In this document: piece after piece, positions 1-10,469 of the stretch
Position numbering within the stretch: position 1 is the stretch's first letter
Layout of the letters: every line of letters begins with the position of its first letter
Assembly (NCBI GenBank): GCA_002105175.1
Contig: MCGE01000025.1
Span: forward strand, 310,001 to 374,000
Length of the DNA stretch: 64,000 nt
Direction: 5' to 3'
From: Absidia repens
Taxonomy: Eukaryota; Mucoromycota; Mucoromycetes; Mucorales; Cunninghamellaceae
The notes under the pieces: generated by a model
What the model was told of the DNA's origin: nothing
Databases searched by the model: none
The model's input: the letters and a program-made list of their open reading frames with translations, nothing else
Translations under genes and position numbers: made by a program

Positions 1-658
1 GTACGCTGCTCTGAACAGCCTTTTCCATGTCATCCACATTGTTGGCCACTTGAGTCAAGGTCTTGTTCACTTGATTCACCAATACCTAAAGAAAAAAAAA
101 AAAAAAACGCACACACACACACACACATGATGGGTGGAATGAGTTCTTTGTGACATCCAGGCCCTCTTCCAAGAACTTACCTCTAAATGATCAATGGTGT
201 CAAAAGCTTTCTGAAGGGCATCGGTTTGTTGTCGTAATGTCGCCAAGGCATCGCGTGAAGATTGTGTATCTGTTTGTGTCTATATCATGGCGTGGAGTGG
301 AGTGGAGTGAAGTATTAGTATCATTGTTCATTGTTTTTTCTTCGACTGTCTCTTCTTACCTGTTGAACAAGTTGATCAGCATCTTGTATTCGCTTGGCGC
401 ATTGAGTTCCTTGTTGTTGTACATGATCTAGCTAATAAAAGAAAAAAGAAACACTAAGTAGACAGTTCCACTGCATGGGGGTGGGTGGGTTATGTGTTTT
501 GTGTAGTTTACCAAAGGTGCGGCTAGTTGATCAACACTGTAATGCTGAGCCAATTCATCGGATGCTTTTTCTATGCCATCTTCCAATTCGTTGTTCGTGT
601 TCGTAATTACTGCTACGTCAGGTGTTGATGAGGTTGGTAAGTGATCCTTTTCGGACAT
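1..658 (-). CDS. BLOC-1 subunit-like coiled-coil protein (partial, 3' end beyond window)
   Basis: Four exons are visible on the minus strand (658-512, 431-360, 279-181, 85-1), all with GT/AG borders and consistent phase. They give about 110 residues that run off the left edge. The start is the first Met, MSEKDHLPTSS. The product is small, acidic at the N terminus and then continuously helical, with heptad-like spacing and the stretches DTIDHLEVLVNQVNKTL and NNVDDMEKAV. This pattern of length, coiled coil and IDxLE/NVDDME blocks resembles the cappuccino/CNL1 (BLOC1S4) type subunit of BLOC-1, a complex acting on endosomes and lysosome-related organelles. The family call is by resemblance only. 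Another small coiled-coil protein (KxDL or snapin type) is possible. Confidence 0.5.
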
Positions 659-837
659 GACCCTATATTTTTATTTTTTTGTGGATAAAAAAAAAACTTC
701 AACACAAAAAAAGCGCAATGCCTTTTTTCTTTTTCTTGGGGCGGGACTTCAATCATGAGGATCGTGAGAGGGATATATAAAAAAAAAACCAGTTTTTTAT
801 TGACGAAGTGACCCAGCACCAGAAAAAAATAAAATAG

Positions 838-874
<37 letters not shown>

Positions 875-981
875 CAACATAAAAATATAAAAGAATGAAA
901 TAGAAAAAAATAAAAAATAAAAAAGCAAATATGTACAGAAGAGTGCAAAAAAAAAAAAGAGAAATGGAGAAGGACGGGATG
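659..981. other. AT-rich spacer with long A run
   Basis: The spacer separates two minus-strand genes. It is very A-rich, including an uninterrupted A run of about 30 bases near 842-871. I see no gene in it. It should hold the 5' region of the BLOC-1-like gene and the 3' UTR-side spacer of the zinc-finger gene. Confidence 0.5.
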
Positions 982-1395
982 CTAATGTGATGGTAAGGGG
1001 GCAGCTGCCGGTGTTGTAAGACTGGAATGTTGCGAAGCTTTTAAATGTTTTCTAAGTGATCGTGCGTGAAAATAGGATTTTCCACAATCTGCACAGACAA
1101 ATGGCCGAATATTGCTATGCGTCTTTTGATGTGTACTAAGGGAGTCGGGTCGAGAGAACCGCTTGTGACATCCGGGTGTACGACACACAAATGGACGCTC
1201 GCCTAAAATATATATATATATAAAAGAGTTTAATCCTATATGTAGCTTAATTCCTTTTTCTTAATTCATACCTGTGTGAGTTCTTAAATGATTCAACGCC
1301 TTATGTCGTTTGGTGAAGGGCTTATCATGCCGTCCACAACCTGTCCATCCACAGTAGTAAGAGGCCTACGCATGAAAAAAATGGTCAGTATGTAC

Positions 1396-1426
<31 letters not shown>

Positions 1427-2146
1427 TCTACATACTTTTCCTCTGCCAACATGAATACGACAAAGATGATCCGTCAGCTGTTCAATAGTAGATGTAACGG
1501 TATCACATGCGTCCCATCGACATTGCCAACCCTCTTGTTTGGTGATTCCGATGAATGACAATAAATGAGTTCTTGTTCTAATGCCATGACACGGTCAATC
1601 AATGATTCTCGAGACCATTGCTTTAATGAGTCAAGGGAGTCGTTGTAGTAGTAATGGTGGTAGGAGAAGCAGTAGCGGCTGTAGATAGAGGATTTGGTTC
1701 CGCGGGGTTTGAATCCATGGGGAGGACCGAGCAATTTTGGTCTGTGGGTGAGGTGATGGAAGAAAAGGTTGTGGAAGGAGATGATGTAATATAACAGGGT
1801 GAACGAGCCACTGATGAGGATGAATCGGATGCGGTTCCAATAGACGGGTCCTCAAAAGTGGAGGAAGGGTGTTGATGGGAAAGTAATGGAAATAAGCCTT
1901 GATCGTAACCGCTTGTCCACAGAGGAATAGCACCATTAAATTCGTTTGTTGTTGGCCAATAGGATAGCTGCTGTTGAGTGGAGTTATTATTATCATAATC
2001 TTACACAGACAAAAAAGAAATACCATAAGCAATATAACTCAAACGTCGGTTTTATTTCACTTACAATGGCCATGTTCCGTTTGTTCAGGTATATAATACT
2101 CAGTATCATGCTTTGATGAAATGGTAGGGTAATCCAGAGATAGCAT
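982..2146 (-). CDS. C2H2 zinc-finger transcription factor (Gli/Zic/PacC-like finger style), reading frame not fully resolved
   Basis: Exon 1 (2146-2065) begins MLSLDYPTISSK. Exon 2 starts at 1999 with a Ser/Thr/Asn/Gln-rich segment typical of activators. The fingers follow: CRWDAC with HLCRIHVG (exon ending 1436), CGWTGC with HLRTHTGERPF (1365-1272), then CRTPGC and CADCGK fingers ending in HLKASQH (1202-982, stop TAG). Finger 1 has the CxWxxC form seen in Gli, Zic and PacC proteins. Fingers 2 to 4 are linked by short TGERPF-type linkers. The role is presumably DNA-binding regulation in the nucleus. Between about 1811 and 1480 the plausible coding frame moves through three frames without an obvious strong donor, so either an unrecognised intron or sequence errors lie there. 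The Ser-rich frame ends at 1623, the helix SRESLIDRVMALEQEL is in a second frame and finger 1 is in a third. Confidence 0.75.
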
Positions 2147-2255
2147 TGTTTTTTTCTTGTTTTTTTCGCGAATAGTAATAAAAATAATAATCAAAAAGTT
2201 AAAAAGAAAAATTTAAAAAGAAAAAATTAAATCGAAAATGTACTTTTTATTCGTT

Positions 2256-2297
<42 letters not shown>

Positions 2298-2923
2298 CAG
2301 CTGGTGTAAATTATGCGTATGATAGATAGATCGGAGTCTTCCGAACCAGCCGTAAGTTTTTTTTTTGTCCTACTGCGAGTTGATCTGGGATCTCTTTTCA
2401 TCTTCTTCATTGATCAAACTCACAAGACATCAATGTATGGTGCAGATAAATAAAATCATGCCCATTTTTCGCCATTTCAATGTTGAAGAAAAAAGGAGGA
2501 TGAGAGGTCCTCATAACGTGATCGGCATTTTTCCCAAAATAAACCAAGGTCATCCCCTCATCTCGACCATTCATTTGTTAATTATGCGAATGAATCATAA
2601 CAAATGATCTTTTTTTCCTAGTCGTACATACACAAGAAAGAAAATGTTATACATGAACCGCCTATCGCTATGCCTTTTGCTTCCCTGCTATATAGAAACC
2701 ACCAACCAACGCAGAACCGAAAAAGGCTCGATCATCTGACACAACATCATCATCCATCCATGTGAAATAGGAATATCCTTACAAAGTAATCAATCGCTAA
2801 TATTTTTCTTTTATTTTTTTTTATTTATAAAGTAAACAAAAGTTAAACTATACTAAGCTATCGTAAACTAATAATAATTCACCTTTTGTAATAGTAGTAA
2901 AGAGTAAGACAACAGCATCTAAA
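2147..2923. other. Spacer with T homopolymer
   Basis: No gene is supported here. The spacer contains a T run of nearly 40 bases at about 2258-2295, which lies just upstream of the minus-strand zinc-finger gene. A plus-strand 80-codon ORF at 2365-2607 has no recognisable features. Confidence 0.5.
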
Positions 2924-3888
2924 CTATGAGGCTCCAGAATTGGATTGTGCTTCGTTCTGCCGGACAGACTAAACAAAAAAGAAAGTTAGAATCACAAGAT
3001 AATCAGCGTTCCCAGTTTTTTTTCCCCCAACAAAATATCATTTTTTAGGTCATCATCCGCCTCTCATTTTATATAGCTTACCGCTAAGCGCTTAGCTTCA
3101 TTGTTTAGATCACTGATTTGCTGAGAGAATTGTGAAATGAGCCCAGACACCTTTTGACCCGTCGGACTGTTGTGCAGCCAATTTTGAGCCATATCGGAAG
3201 CTTCCTTTTGTTTTTGTTGTAGGCCCATTTTCTGTTCCATTTCACTTGCCTTGTCTGACACATGATATTGTTCGTTCCATTGGTGCAGGTTTTGTCGAAT
3301 TTGGTCATAATAGTGCTGTACCGTGTCCTTTACCCCGAATTTATGATCAAACTCTATCCCTTTTGCTAACACTTGATCACCCAGTACATATCCCGATGAT
3401 AACAATTCCGCCATGATGTTGGATACCGTCTTTTTATTTTGATGATCTCCTCCTTCCGTCTTTTCTTCGCTGCTGCCACTCGTATCTGCAGTTGCAGCTG
3501 CGGCTGCTTCGGCTGGTGTCGCCCCTCGCTTTTCATCCAGAGAAGGTGTATTTTGAAAGTACGCGTCCACTTGAATATGACTGTCTTCCACCAACGCTGG
3601 GAAAAAAAAGTAGAAATAAGAGAGTAATAAAGGTCAATACTGAAGAAATGTATATGTGCATGTGTGTTTCTATTCTTATTTACCATTGCTTAGAAGTTCT
3701 GCTGTCTTGGCTGCCTTGGGCGATTCGAATAAGATCAAAGCCTTTTGATGATCACCATCGGACTCCAGTTCAAAATCCTTGATCTTGCCGCAGAATGCAA
3801 AAAAGTCACGCAGTGTCGCTTCTTTTGTGTCTTTGCTGATATTCGTCACTTTGACCAGGTTAGGTGTAGGCTCGTCAGTGTTGATCAT
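2924..3888 (-). CDS. Vip1-like RRM protein
   Basis: Three exons (3888-3684, 3596-3082, 2968-2924) give a 254-residue protein. Residues 10-85 form one RNA-recognition motif: VKVTNIS is the RNP2-like strand, KALILFE the RNP1-like strand and DSHIQVD the last strand. An Ala/Ser-rich linker is followed by a helical half with ELLSSGYVLGDQVLAKGIEFD and an amphipathic C terminus. This arrangement, an N-terminal RRM and a long helical tail of about 250 residues, matches the fungal Vip1 family (S. pombe vip1), often annotated as an actin-cytoskeleton or RNA-binding protein. Its function is poorly defined. The start MINTDEP was chosen because the upstream in-frame extension is an unlikely Phe-rich run. 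The last exon, SVRQNEAQSNSGAS, is only 45 bases and is easily missed. Confidence 0.85.
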
Positions 3889-6125
3889 GATGATAAAAGG
3901 ATTGGCTATATGTAGAAAACAAAAAAAAAAGAACAAAAGAATTGGAAAAACCAAGACAAAAGACTCCTACAGTCTCTGATTTTTTATTCTTATGCACAAG
4001 GGTTCAAGTGAAACCTAAACCCATGTCATTTTTGTTTTACTCCCACCCACCTTTTTCTTCCATCTCTTTTCGCTATTTTTCTGATATATTATGGGCGAGG
4101 TTTTACCATTGTGCATAAGTAAGAAAAAGTTGTTCCTGGCAAATATGTAAAATCGCAGAGAATCAAAGCCTGAAGAAACCCAATTCAAATCCCGCCCACG
4201 TGAACCTTTTATTTACGCCCATTTTTTTTTCCCGCTGCTGTCTCTCTTTCTTTTCATTTTTTTTTTTCATTCCTTTTTTTCCCCTTCACCATTCGAATTC
4301 TATGGGATTATGCTGGAATTAGATTAATGACTGGACTAGTTTAGAAGGGGTTTCAGCTCAGGGATTACAAGATGCATGGGGAAACCCTTTCATTTTGGAT
4401 CTAGGATCTGGAGCCACCATTAGTTGGCTTTTTGGAGCCTTCATTAGCTTAGTTTAGTGTTAGTGTGTCATACTTTACATAAACTTCCCAATAAAATATA
4501 TCTTTTTTTTTACACACTTCAACGAAAAATGTTCCATTAGTGTCGTTCATGTCTTGTACAAGAGATCCACTTTTTTACTGCTATCATCGTTCGTGATTAG
4601 TATTGACTGTTGTCGTACTTCATTAACAATTGTCCCTTTAGTCTCTTCATGCTTTGTACAATATAGTGACTTCCAGCTTACAATTGCCCCCTTAGATTAG
4701 TGTTGATCATTTTTCAAATCTCACAATAGTTTCCTTCATGTTTCCCTCAATAGACCGTTCCATCAACCGCTTATTACAGTCAACCCTCTCTCCTTCGGGT
4801 TTAGTATTTACCAATATGTTTCAATAAACTATTCCTTTTTTATTTACCATATTATGACTCATCGTGTAGTAAATAATGTCGTTATTGTAGCGATGGTGTA
4901 AGTTCTCAGATTAACCTCTTGTATACTGGGAAATACTCTATATTGTTTGCTATTACTGCTTTTTCTCTTTCTTGTACGTGGTATAATAAAATCAGACCCA
5001 GACTGAAGCCAGTTGTGACCTTCGGACATTTGGGAGCTAATTTCATCAAAAATTACACTTCCATAATCTATCCCCCTGATACCCAGTAGGTTTTTTTTTT
5101 TTTTTTTTTTTTTGGAAGTGTAAGAATATTTTGGAAAATGAAAATGAGTATAGAAGCTTGCAACAATTAAGGTTTAGTTCATATCCTTGCTGAATTGCAT
5201 CGTAGCTACTTTGGGAGAAGGTTAAAAAATGAAACCCAATGTGACTGTATGTATGTACTAGTGATACAATCTTGGGGAAGACGAGCTGCCTTTGACACTA
5301 AGCGACACTGCCTGATCCATCAGTGACGACCTAGTTGTAAAAATAATACCTGAGGCGAGAATTAACTAATAGAAACAACACAGCTCCCCTCCAAAATAGT
5401 TCATAACGTGTCAAGGATGGACTCAACAATCCAAAGCCTGTATGGATACCATAGATCGTAGCACCAATATTAAACCTTCCTGCACACAACCGTTAGCCTG
5501 TACTAAATAAAGAGCGGAGTGATGAATATTCAAAAACCCGTCGTTGACCAACTGAGTAGTAAAGCTGGGCATAAAAAAAACATTGAAAGAAATATGTGAC
5601 CCGTGCGGAGCAAAATCAGATAAAAAAAAAAAAAGATTGCCATGACACAAAGGCTGAGGATTCTGGTGTGGTCCTTTTTTTTTCTTTTTTCTATGATCAT
5701 ATCAGCAACCATGTGGTCTAAAAAAAGATACATACTGCCATCACATCATATCATTCGTGTCCAACCAAACTGATGATTAAGCCAGTGTCCAACTTCAACA
5801 GCCTATTTTTTTTTTTTGGGAGGGCGTCTAAAATGCCAAGATTTATGTAAAAAAATTACCAGCCAAAACGGATATTGAACTATATTTCAGGGGTAAATGA
5901 TCAACAGAGCCAGTAAAACTTTACATGTAATAAATAAATAATAATAGTGAAAAGAGGATTTTTATTTTGGTATTTGGCGAAAATAAAGAAAAATATATAA
6001 GAAAAAAATGATATATAAAAAGTAAGGAATAATATAGATCTAAAAAAAGGATTCATAAGATAGCAATCACTAATCTAAATCGACTAGCACCACTACTATT
6101 ATTACTACTAGTATTGCTATTCGTT
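3889..6125. other. Long gene-free spacer containing repeat copy A
   Basis: No convincing coding region is present. About half of the interval is occupied by a diverged copy of a dispersed repeat (entry at 4165-5225). The rest is AT-rich with several T or A homopolymers, such as the T run near 5092-5113. Confidence 0.5.
4165..5225 (+). repeat. Dispersed repeat family, copy A
   Basis: This is the reference copy. It starts near 4170 with TTCAAATCCCGCCCACGTG, followed by a T/C-rich block. A conserved core (about 4340-4455) carries GGGATTACAAGATGCATGGG and GAAACCCTTTCATTTTGGAT. An AT-rich body follows, with repeated short boxes (TAGATTAGTGTTGATC, AATAAAATAT), and then a tail with GGTATAATAAAA and CTGAAGCCAGTT. 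The same order of landmarks recurs at five other places in the window. No coding capacity is shared by the copies. The boundaries are approximate because no clean terminal repeats or target duplications are visible by eye. Confidence 0.7.
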
Positions 6126-6902
6126 TCAAGGCCAAAGTTCCAATTCCTTGAATTCATCCATGATTTGCTGTAAATTTTCTTGAGTAAGATAAGGTACCGT
6201 GTACTTGAATCCCGTCTGTTCTTCGATAGAAGCACCATTGACCGAAATGGCATTATTGTAAAGTAGTTCAGGGTCCAAGTAAGGTGATAATGGTGAGTTT
6301 TGGACATTGTTGTCTTTCAAAATATCAGCCCATGGTTGTAAATGCTTTTCGTTGATATCATCCAATACAGAATTGAGATTCATCTAAAGATGGTAACAAT
6401 ATGAGTGAGTGACGTGATTATCCTCATTTTTTTCCTTTCCTGTGTTTTTTGTTTTTACCTTTGCAAATGTCGATACCACACTACCATGATAGCCAGTTTC
6501 AATTCCAAAAATAGCCCGCAAATGAGTATTGATGGTTTCTTGATCTAATATCAAAGAAGGGTGAATATTTTCTACCAATCACTGTTCCCTTCGACTCTCT
6601 CCATTTTTTTTTTTTTTTTTTTACCAGTATCTTGTTTATCAGCCAAATTGAAGATAGGTGCTTCTTTATGATCTGCTGGTTTATACCATAAAGCCAAATG
6701 CCAACATGCTCGAGCTACATCAGTCACATGTACTGTATTCAATTTCAAATCCTTGGACCACAGCAAAGTCATTTCTTCATTCAAATACTTGTAAACTCGA
6801 CCAATAATGAGACGAGGAGTCAACCCCGTATTTGCCCCTGGTCCATAAGTGATTGCAGGTCGAATAATGATCAAGTTTAACCTAGAATGATAATAAACGA
6901 TG

Positions 6903-6940
<38 letters not shown>

Positions 6941-7732
6941 TACCAGATGGTTTATACTATCCAGTACCATAGTGTCTATTTTACATTTCTTACCCTTCTA
7001 TTTGTTTCAATTGTTCTTCGGCTCGATGTTTGTATTTGGCAATTGTAGTCCATGGCTTGATTTTCGATGATTCCTTTGATGCAACCTAAGAAAAAAATCG
7101 AAGAAAAAAAACGACAAAATGAGCTTTCCCATATATCCCACCGCCACCACCTCCTTCTCCTCCTCCGTGCCTTTCATCGCCCCCTGTATCCTCCTCCTTC
7201 ATTCAAATTTATTACCTGATCACTATCATAGACTTCAGCTGTAGATAACATGATATACACCTTGATATTCCGCTTGGCGGCCTCCTTGGCGCAGTTGACG
7301 GAAAGATTTAAAATACGATCTTGATACACTTCATTGACTTGAGAGTATTTGCATTCGGCAGCAAAGTTGAACACATAGTCAAATTCAGAACCATCATCAC
7401 GTTGAAAGCAAGACGCAATAGAAGCTAGGATAGGAAAAAGATGATGTTAGTGTTCATTCGAGGGGAGGGTTTTTTGTATATCGGAGCGAAAGAGAGAAAG
7501 AGAGAGAGATGAGGGTCATACTTGGGTTAACAAGATTGGCTTGCTTGAATTCAATCTGTTTGAAGGACTGTTCGTGTTGTTTTGACAGGTAAGCGGTTTG
7601 GGGTAACATTTTATCAGCGACGCGTATATGAGACGCCAATTGGTTGGTGATCAGGTAATGCACCAAGTGACGACCCACAAAACCAGTACCACCAAGAATA
7701 AGTACAGATGGTTTTTCTTGGCTAATAGTCAT
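6126..7732 (-). CDS. Extended SDR / NAD(P)-dependent epimerase-like protein, catalytic Tyr replaced
   Basis: Six exons (7732-7522, 7424-7216, 7085-6994, 6881-6625, 6544-6459, 6383-6126) encode 370 residues. The N terminus has a Rossmann strand and glycine motif, VLILGGTGFVGRHLV. It is followed by NFAAECKYSQVNE (the NAA-like position), MLSTAEVYDSD (active-site Ser region) and RPAITYGPGANTGLTPRLI, all features of the extended short-chain dehydrogenase fold near 3-beta-HSD and epimerase members. The expected YxxxK region reads IAKYKHRAE: the Lys aligns, but the Tyr position is Ile. The protein may therefore be a non-catalytic or altered dehydrogenase, and the substrate is unknown. It is divergently transcribed from the chitin synthase, 426 bp apart. 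The first Met is well supported by the nucleotide-binding motif. Confidence 0.85.
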
Positions 7733-8158
7733 CCTAGTGATGTTTTGTGAAAAAGAGGAAAGGAAGAAGTGGGATTAAAAAAAAAAAAATAGGAGAAAAA
7801 AGTGTATATGGGCGACAAGAATTAAGGAGCGGGGAGAGAAAGCAACAACAGTAATGAAGGCAGCCCAAAGAGAAAAAAAGGGAAAAAACCTGGACCAATC
7901 GGCACGTGCCCCTGTTTTTTTAAACAAGCGAATGATTGCTGGGAAATCACTGTTGCACAAAACAAGTGGTCGGTATTTTTAGGTCACCGTTCATTCAAAA
8001 AGATTTTTTTTTTTTCGCCTTTCTTTCTTTTTCTTTTCTGTTTTGTGTTTTATTTATTTGTGTATTTTTATCTCAATTATTATTATTATTATTATTAGTT
8101 ATTACGTATTCATCATTATCATTATTCAGATTATCAGTAACACAATCATTGTCAATCA
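7733..8158. promoter_or_regulatory. Bidirectional promoter between the SDR and chitin synthase genes
   Basis: The 426 bp between two divergent start codons contains a CCAAT box (7895-7899) and a palindromic CACGTG E-box (7903-7908), only three bases apart. A pyrimidine-rich leader and ATT repeats lie just before the chitin synthase ATG. CCAAT is the known site of the HAP/NF-Y complex, and CACGTG that of bHLH factors. Regulatory use here is inferred from position. Confidence 0.5.
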
Positions 8159-10430
8159 ATGGCACCAACACCTTCATTAAGTCAAAAAACCAGTTATCAG
8201 CCAGCATTGAATAGGGAATTATCTTTTAGCTCAGCTTCAGATATTGAAGACGCTTCAATGCCTGTCATGTCTTCTGGTGGTATTCCTTATACAAATGATG
8301 ATAATGATAATAGCAACAACAGCGGTGGCTATCATCTACAACATGCAAAACGCAAACGATCTCTTGTTCGACCCGAACGGGAAAGAGTGGATGCTACACA
8401 TCGACAATATCATTATCGACAAGCAGCCAACAGACAAGACCAGGCTGTTGCACCAAGTACGACTGGACATCTACCAGCGCGATCCGTGGCGACAACTGGA
8501 AGAAGTAGTGGTTCGATGGTTGTTGGTGATGCTCCTACTCATGCTGCTATTGGCGCTGACTCTACTGGTCTGTTACTCCGAAGAGGCAAAAGTATTTTGG
8601 GTCGTGAAGAAAAACATGACTTGGCAGACGACGACGACGACGATGATGATCAACATGGTTCCAAAAATAAACGAAAATGGCCTAGTCCTTGGTTTGCTTA
8701 TTGTCTCTTGATTACTTGCTGTATTCCAAAACCATTATTACGATGTGCAGGTAAGAAATCCAAACAGAACCAAAACAAAAGAGGTTACAAATGGGAGAGA
8801 GAGGTTACACGGAGTAAATACAATTGATAAAAGTTAAACCTTTTTGTGTTTGATTATACTTTATTTTAAACTTTAGGTATTCCTGATGGTCCTGCTCAAA
8901 ATGCATGGCGTGAAAAAATTGGTTTATGTTCAATGATTTTATTGGTGATGGGCTTCGTTGGTTTTCTTACTTTTGGTTTTACTATTTCGGTAAGAAACAA
9001 CTAGTTATAAATATATATTATATTTTTGTTTTTATTTTTATTTACTAATTTTGATTCTCCCTAGGTTTGCCCTGTCCCCCCACTCAGTGTGCATGGTGGT
9101 GAAGTGAGTAGTGGCTACTTGATTATTCACGGTTGGGCATATATGCTGGCTGATTGGGATTCACATCCGGTTATTGCTGGTGTCACCAATGGATCCGACA
9201 CCAATGTCCTTTATCCTCCTCTCAATGGCGGTGGCATGGATGCGTCCTTTTTATTCCAACAACAAGTCGATACCTCTTCGTGCAAAAATGTGCTGACAAA
9301 CAAACAAGGTGACCAACCCGTATACTTCCCATGCCAACTTTTCAGTCCCAATTCAACCATACCACCTTCTTCATCACTCTTTACCAATCATACCAGCTGT
9401 CATATGTCCCCTACCGCCACTCAGCAATTGAACTCTTTTTATCAAGACGGTGTACCAAAGAAAAATGATGGTGGTGGATTCAACAAGGCTGCCCGTATTT
9501 ATTATGATTGGAACGATTTGAATCAAGACAATCAATATATGGCCTACAATGGGTATGTATGGGATGTGGAAAAAATGACGGGGTTTAAATTTAGTGAGGT
9601 CTGAACATGCTTGTTGGTATTGACATCCTTTTTTCTTTCTTCTTTTTTTTTTTTTTTGGTTTGTTAAACAGTGATGTCCTCAATCTCAAGCTGTTACAGT
9701 CTTTACCTACAGAATATTTTGGCGCATTACAAAATGGGCTCATACAATCCATCTTCAACAATGTATCCGATTTTGCAGGCAAGGATATGACAACAGCAAT
9801 CAAAGGATTCCGACAAGCGGATAATCGATGGGAAGAAGAGGCGACATGTTTACAATCACTGATCAAGGTTGGATCCATTGATACTTTCAGTATTGGTTGC
9901 ATTACCTCTGACATTGTGCTCTATGTCTCCTTGGTGGTGATTTTGGCCGTTATTCTGATCAAGTTTTTCTTTGCAGTTATTTTTGGTTGGTTTTTATCTT
10001 GGAAACTAGGCCATTTTGCAGAAGACCAAGACTATGCAGCTCGGATGAAACGCCAAGAGGAAATTGAAAACTGGGCTCGTAATATGGACGCATCAGCACC
10101 CTATAGCGCACTCTCTCAACCCAACAATCCTTACAACAGCAACAAGAAACAGAATCGCAAAACACTTCTACCGCAGACGTCACGATATACTCAACCGGAA
10201 TATGGAATGCATCGCTTTGACACGGGTGGTATCGGTGGAGGATCAGCCTCAAGTGCTTCTGTGGCTGCGTTGGCAAATACTTCTTCTACATGGAACCCGG
10301 CAGCTCCCAATGCTCCTTTTATGTCACGCTCTTCGATGATAAGGTAAATAAATACATGTGCAATATACATACATACATTAAAAATGAAATCAAAACGCTG
10401 TGCCGAAACAGTTAAAATCTAAATGATTAC

Positions 10431-10469
<39 letters not shown>

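Noticed and set aside
9553..9604. Extension of chitin synthase exon 3 to the stop at 9602
   Set aside because: A good GTATGT donor at 9553 joins in phase to 9672 and restores the YNGDVLNL block expected in the b5-like region.
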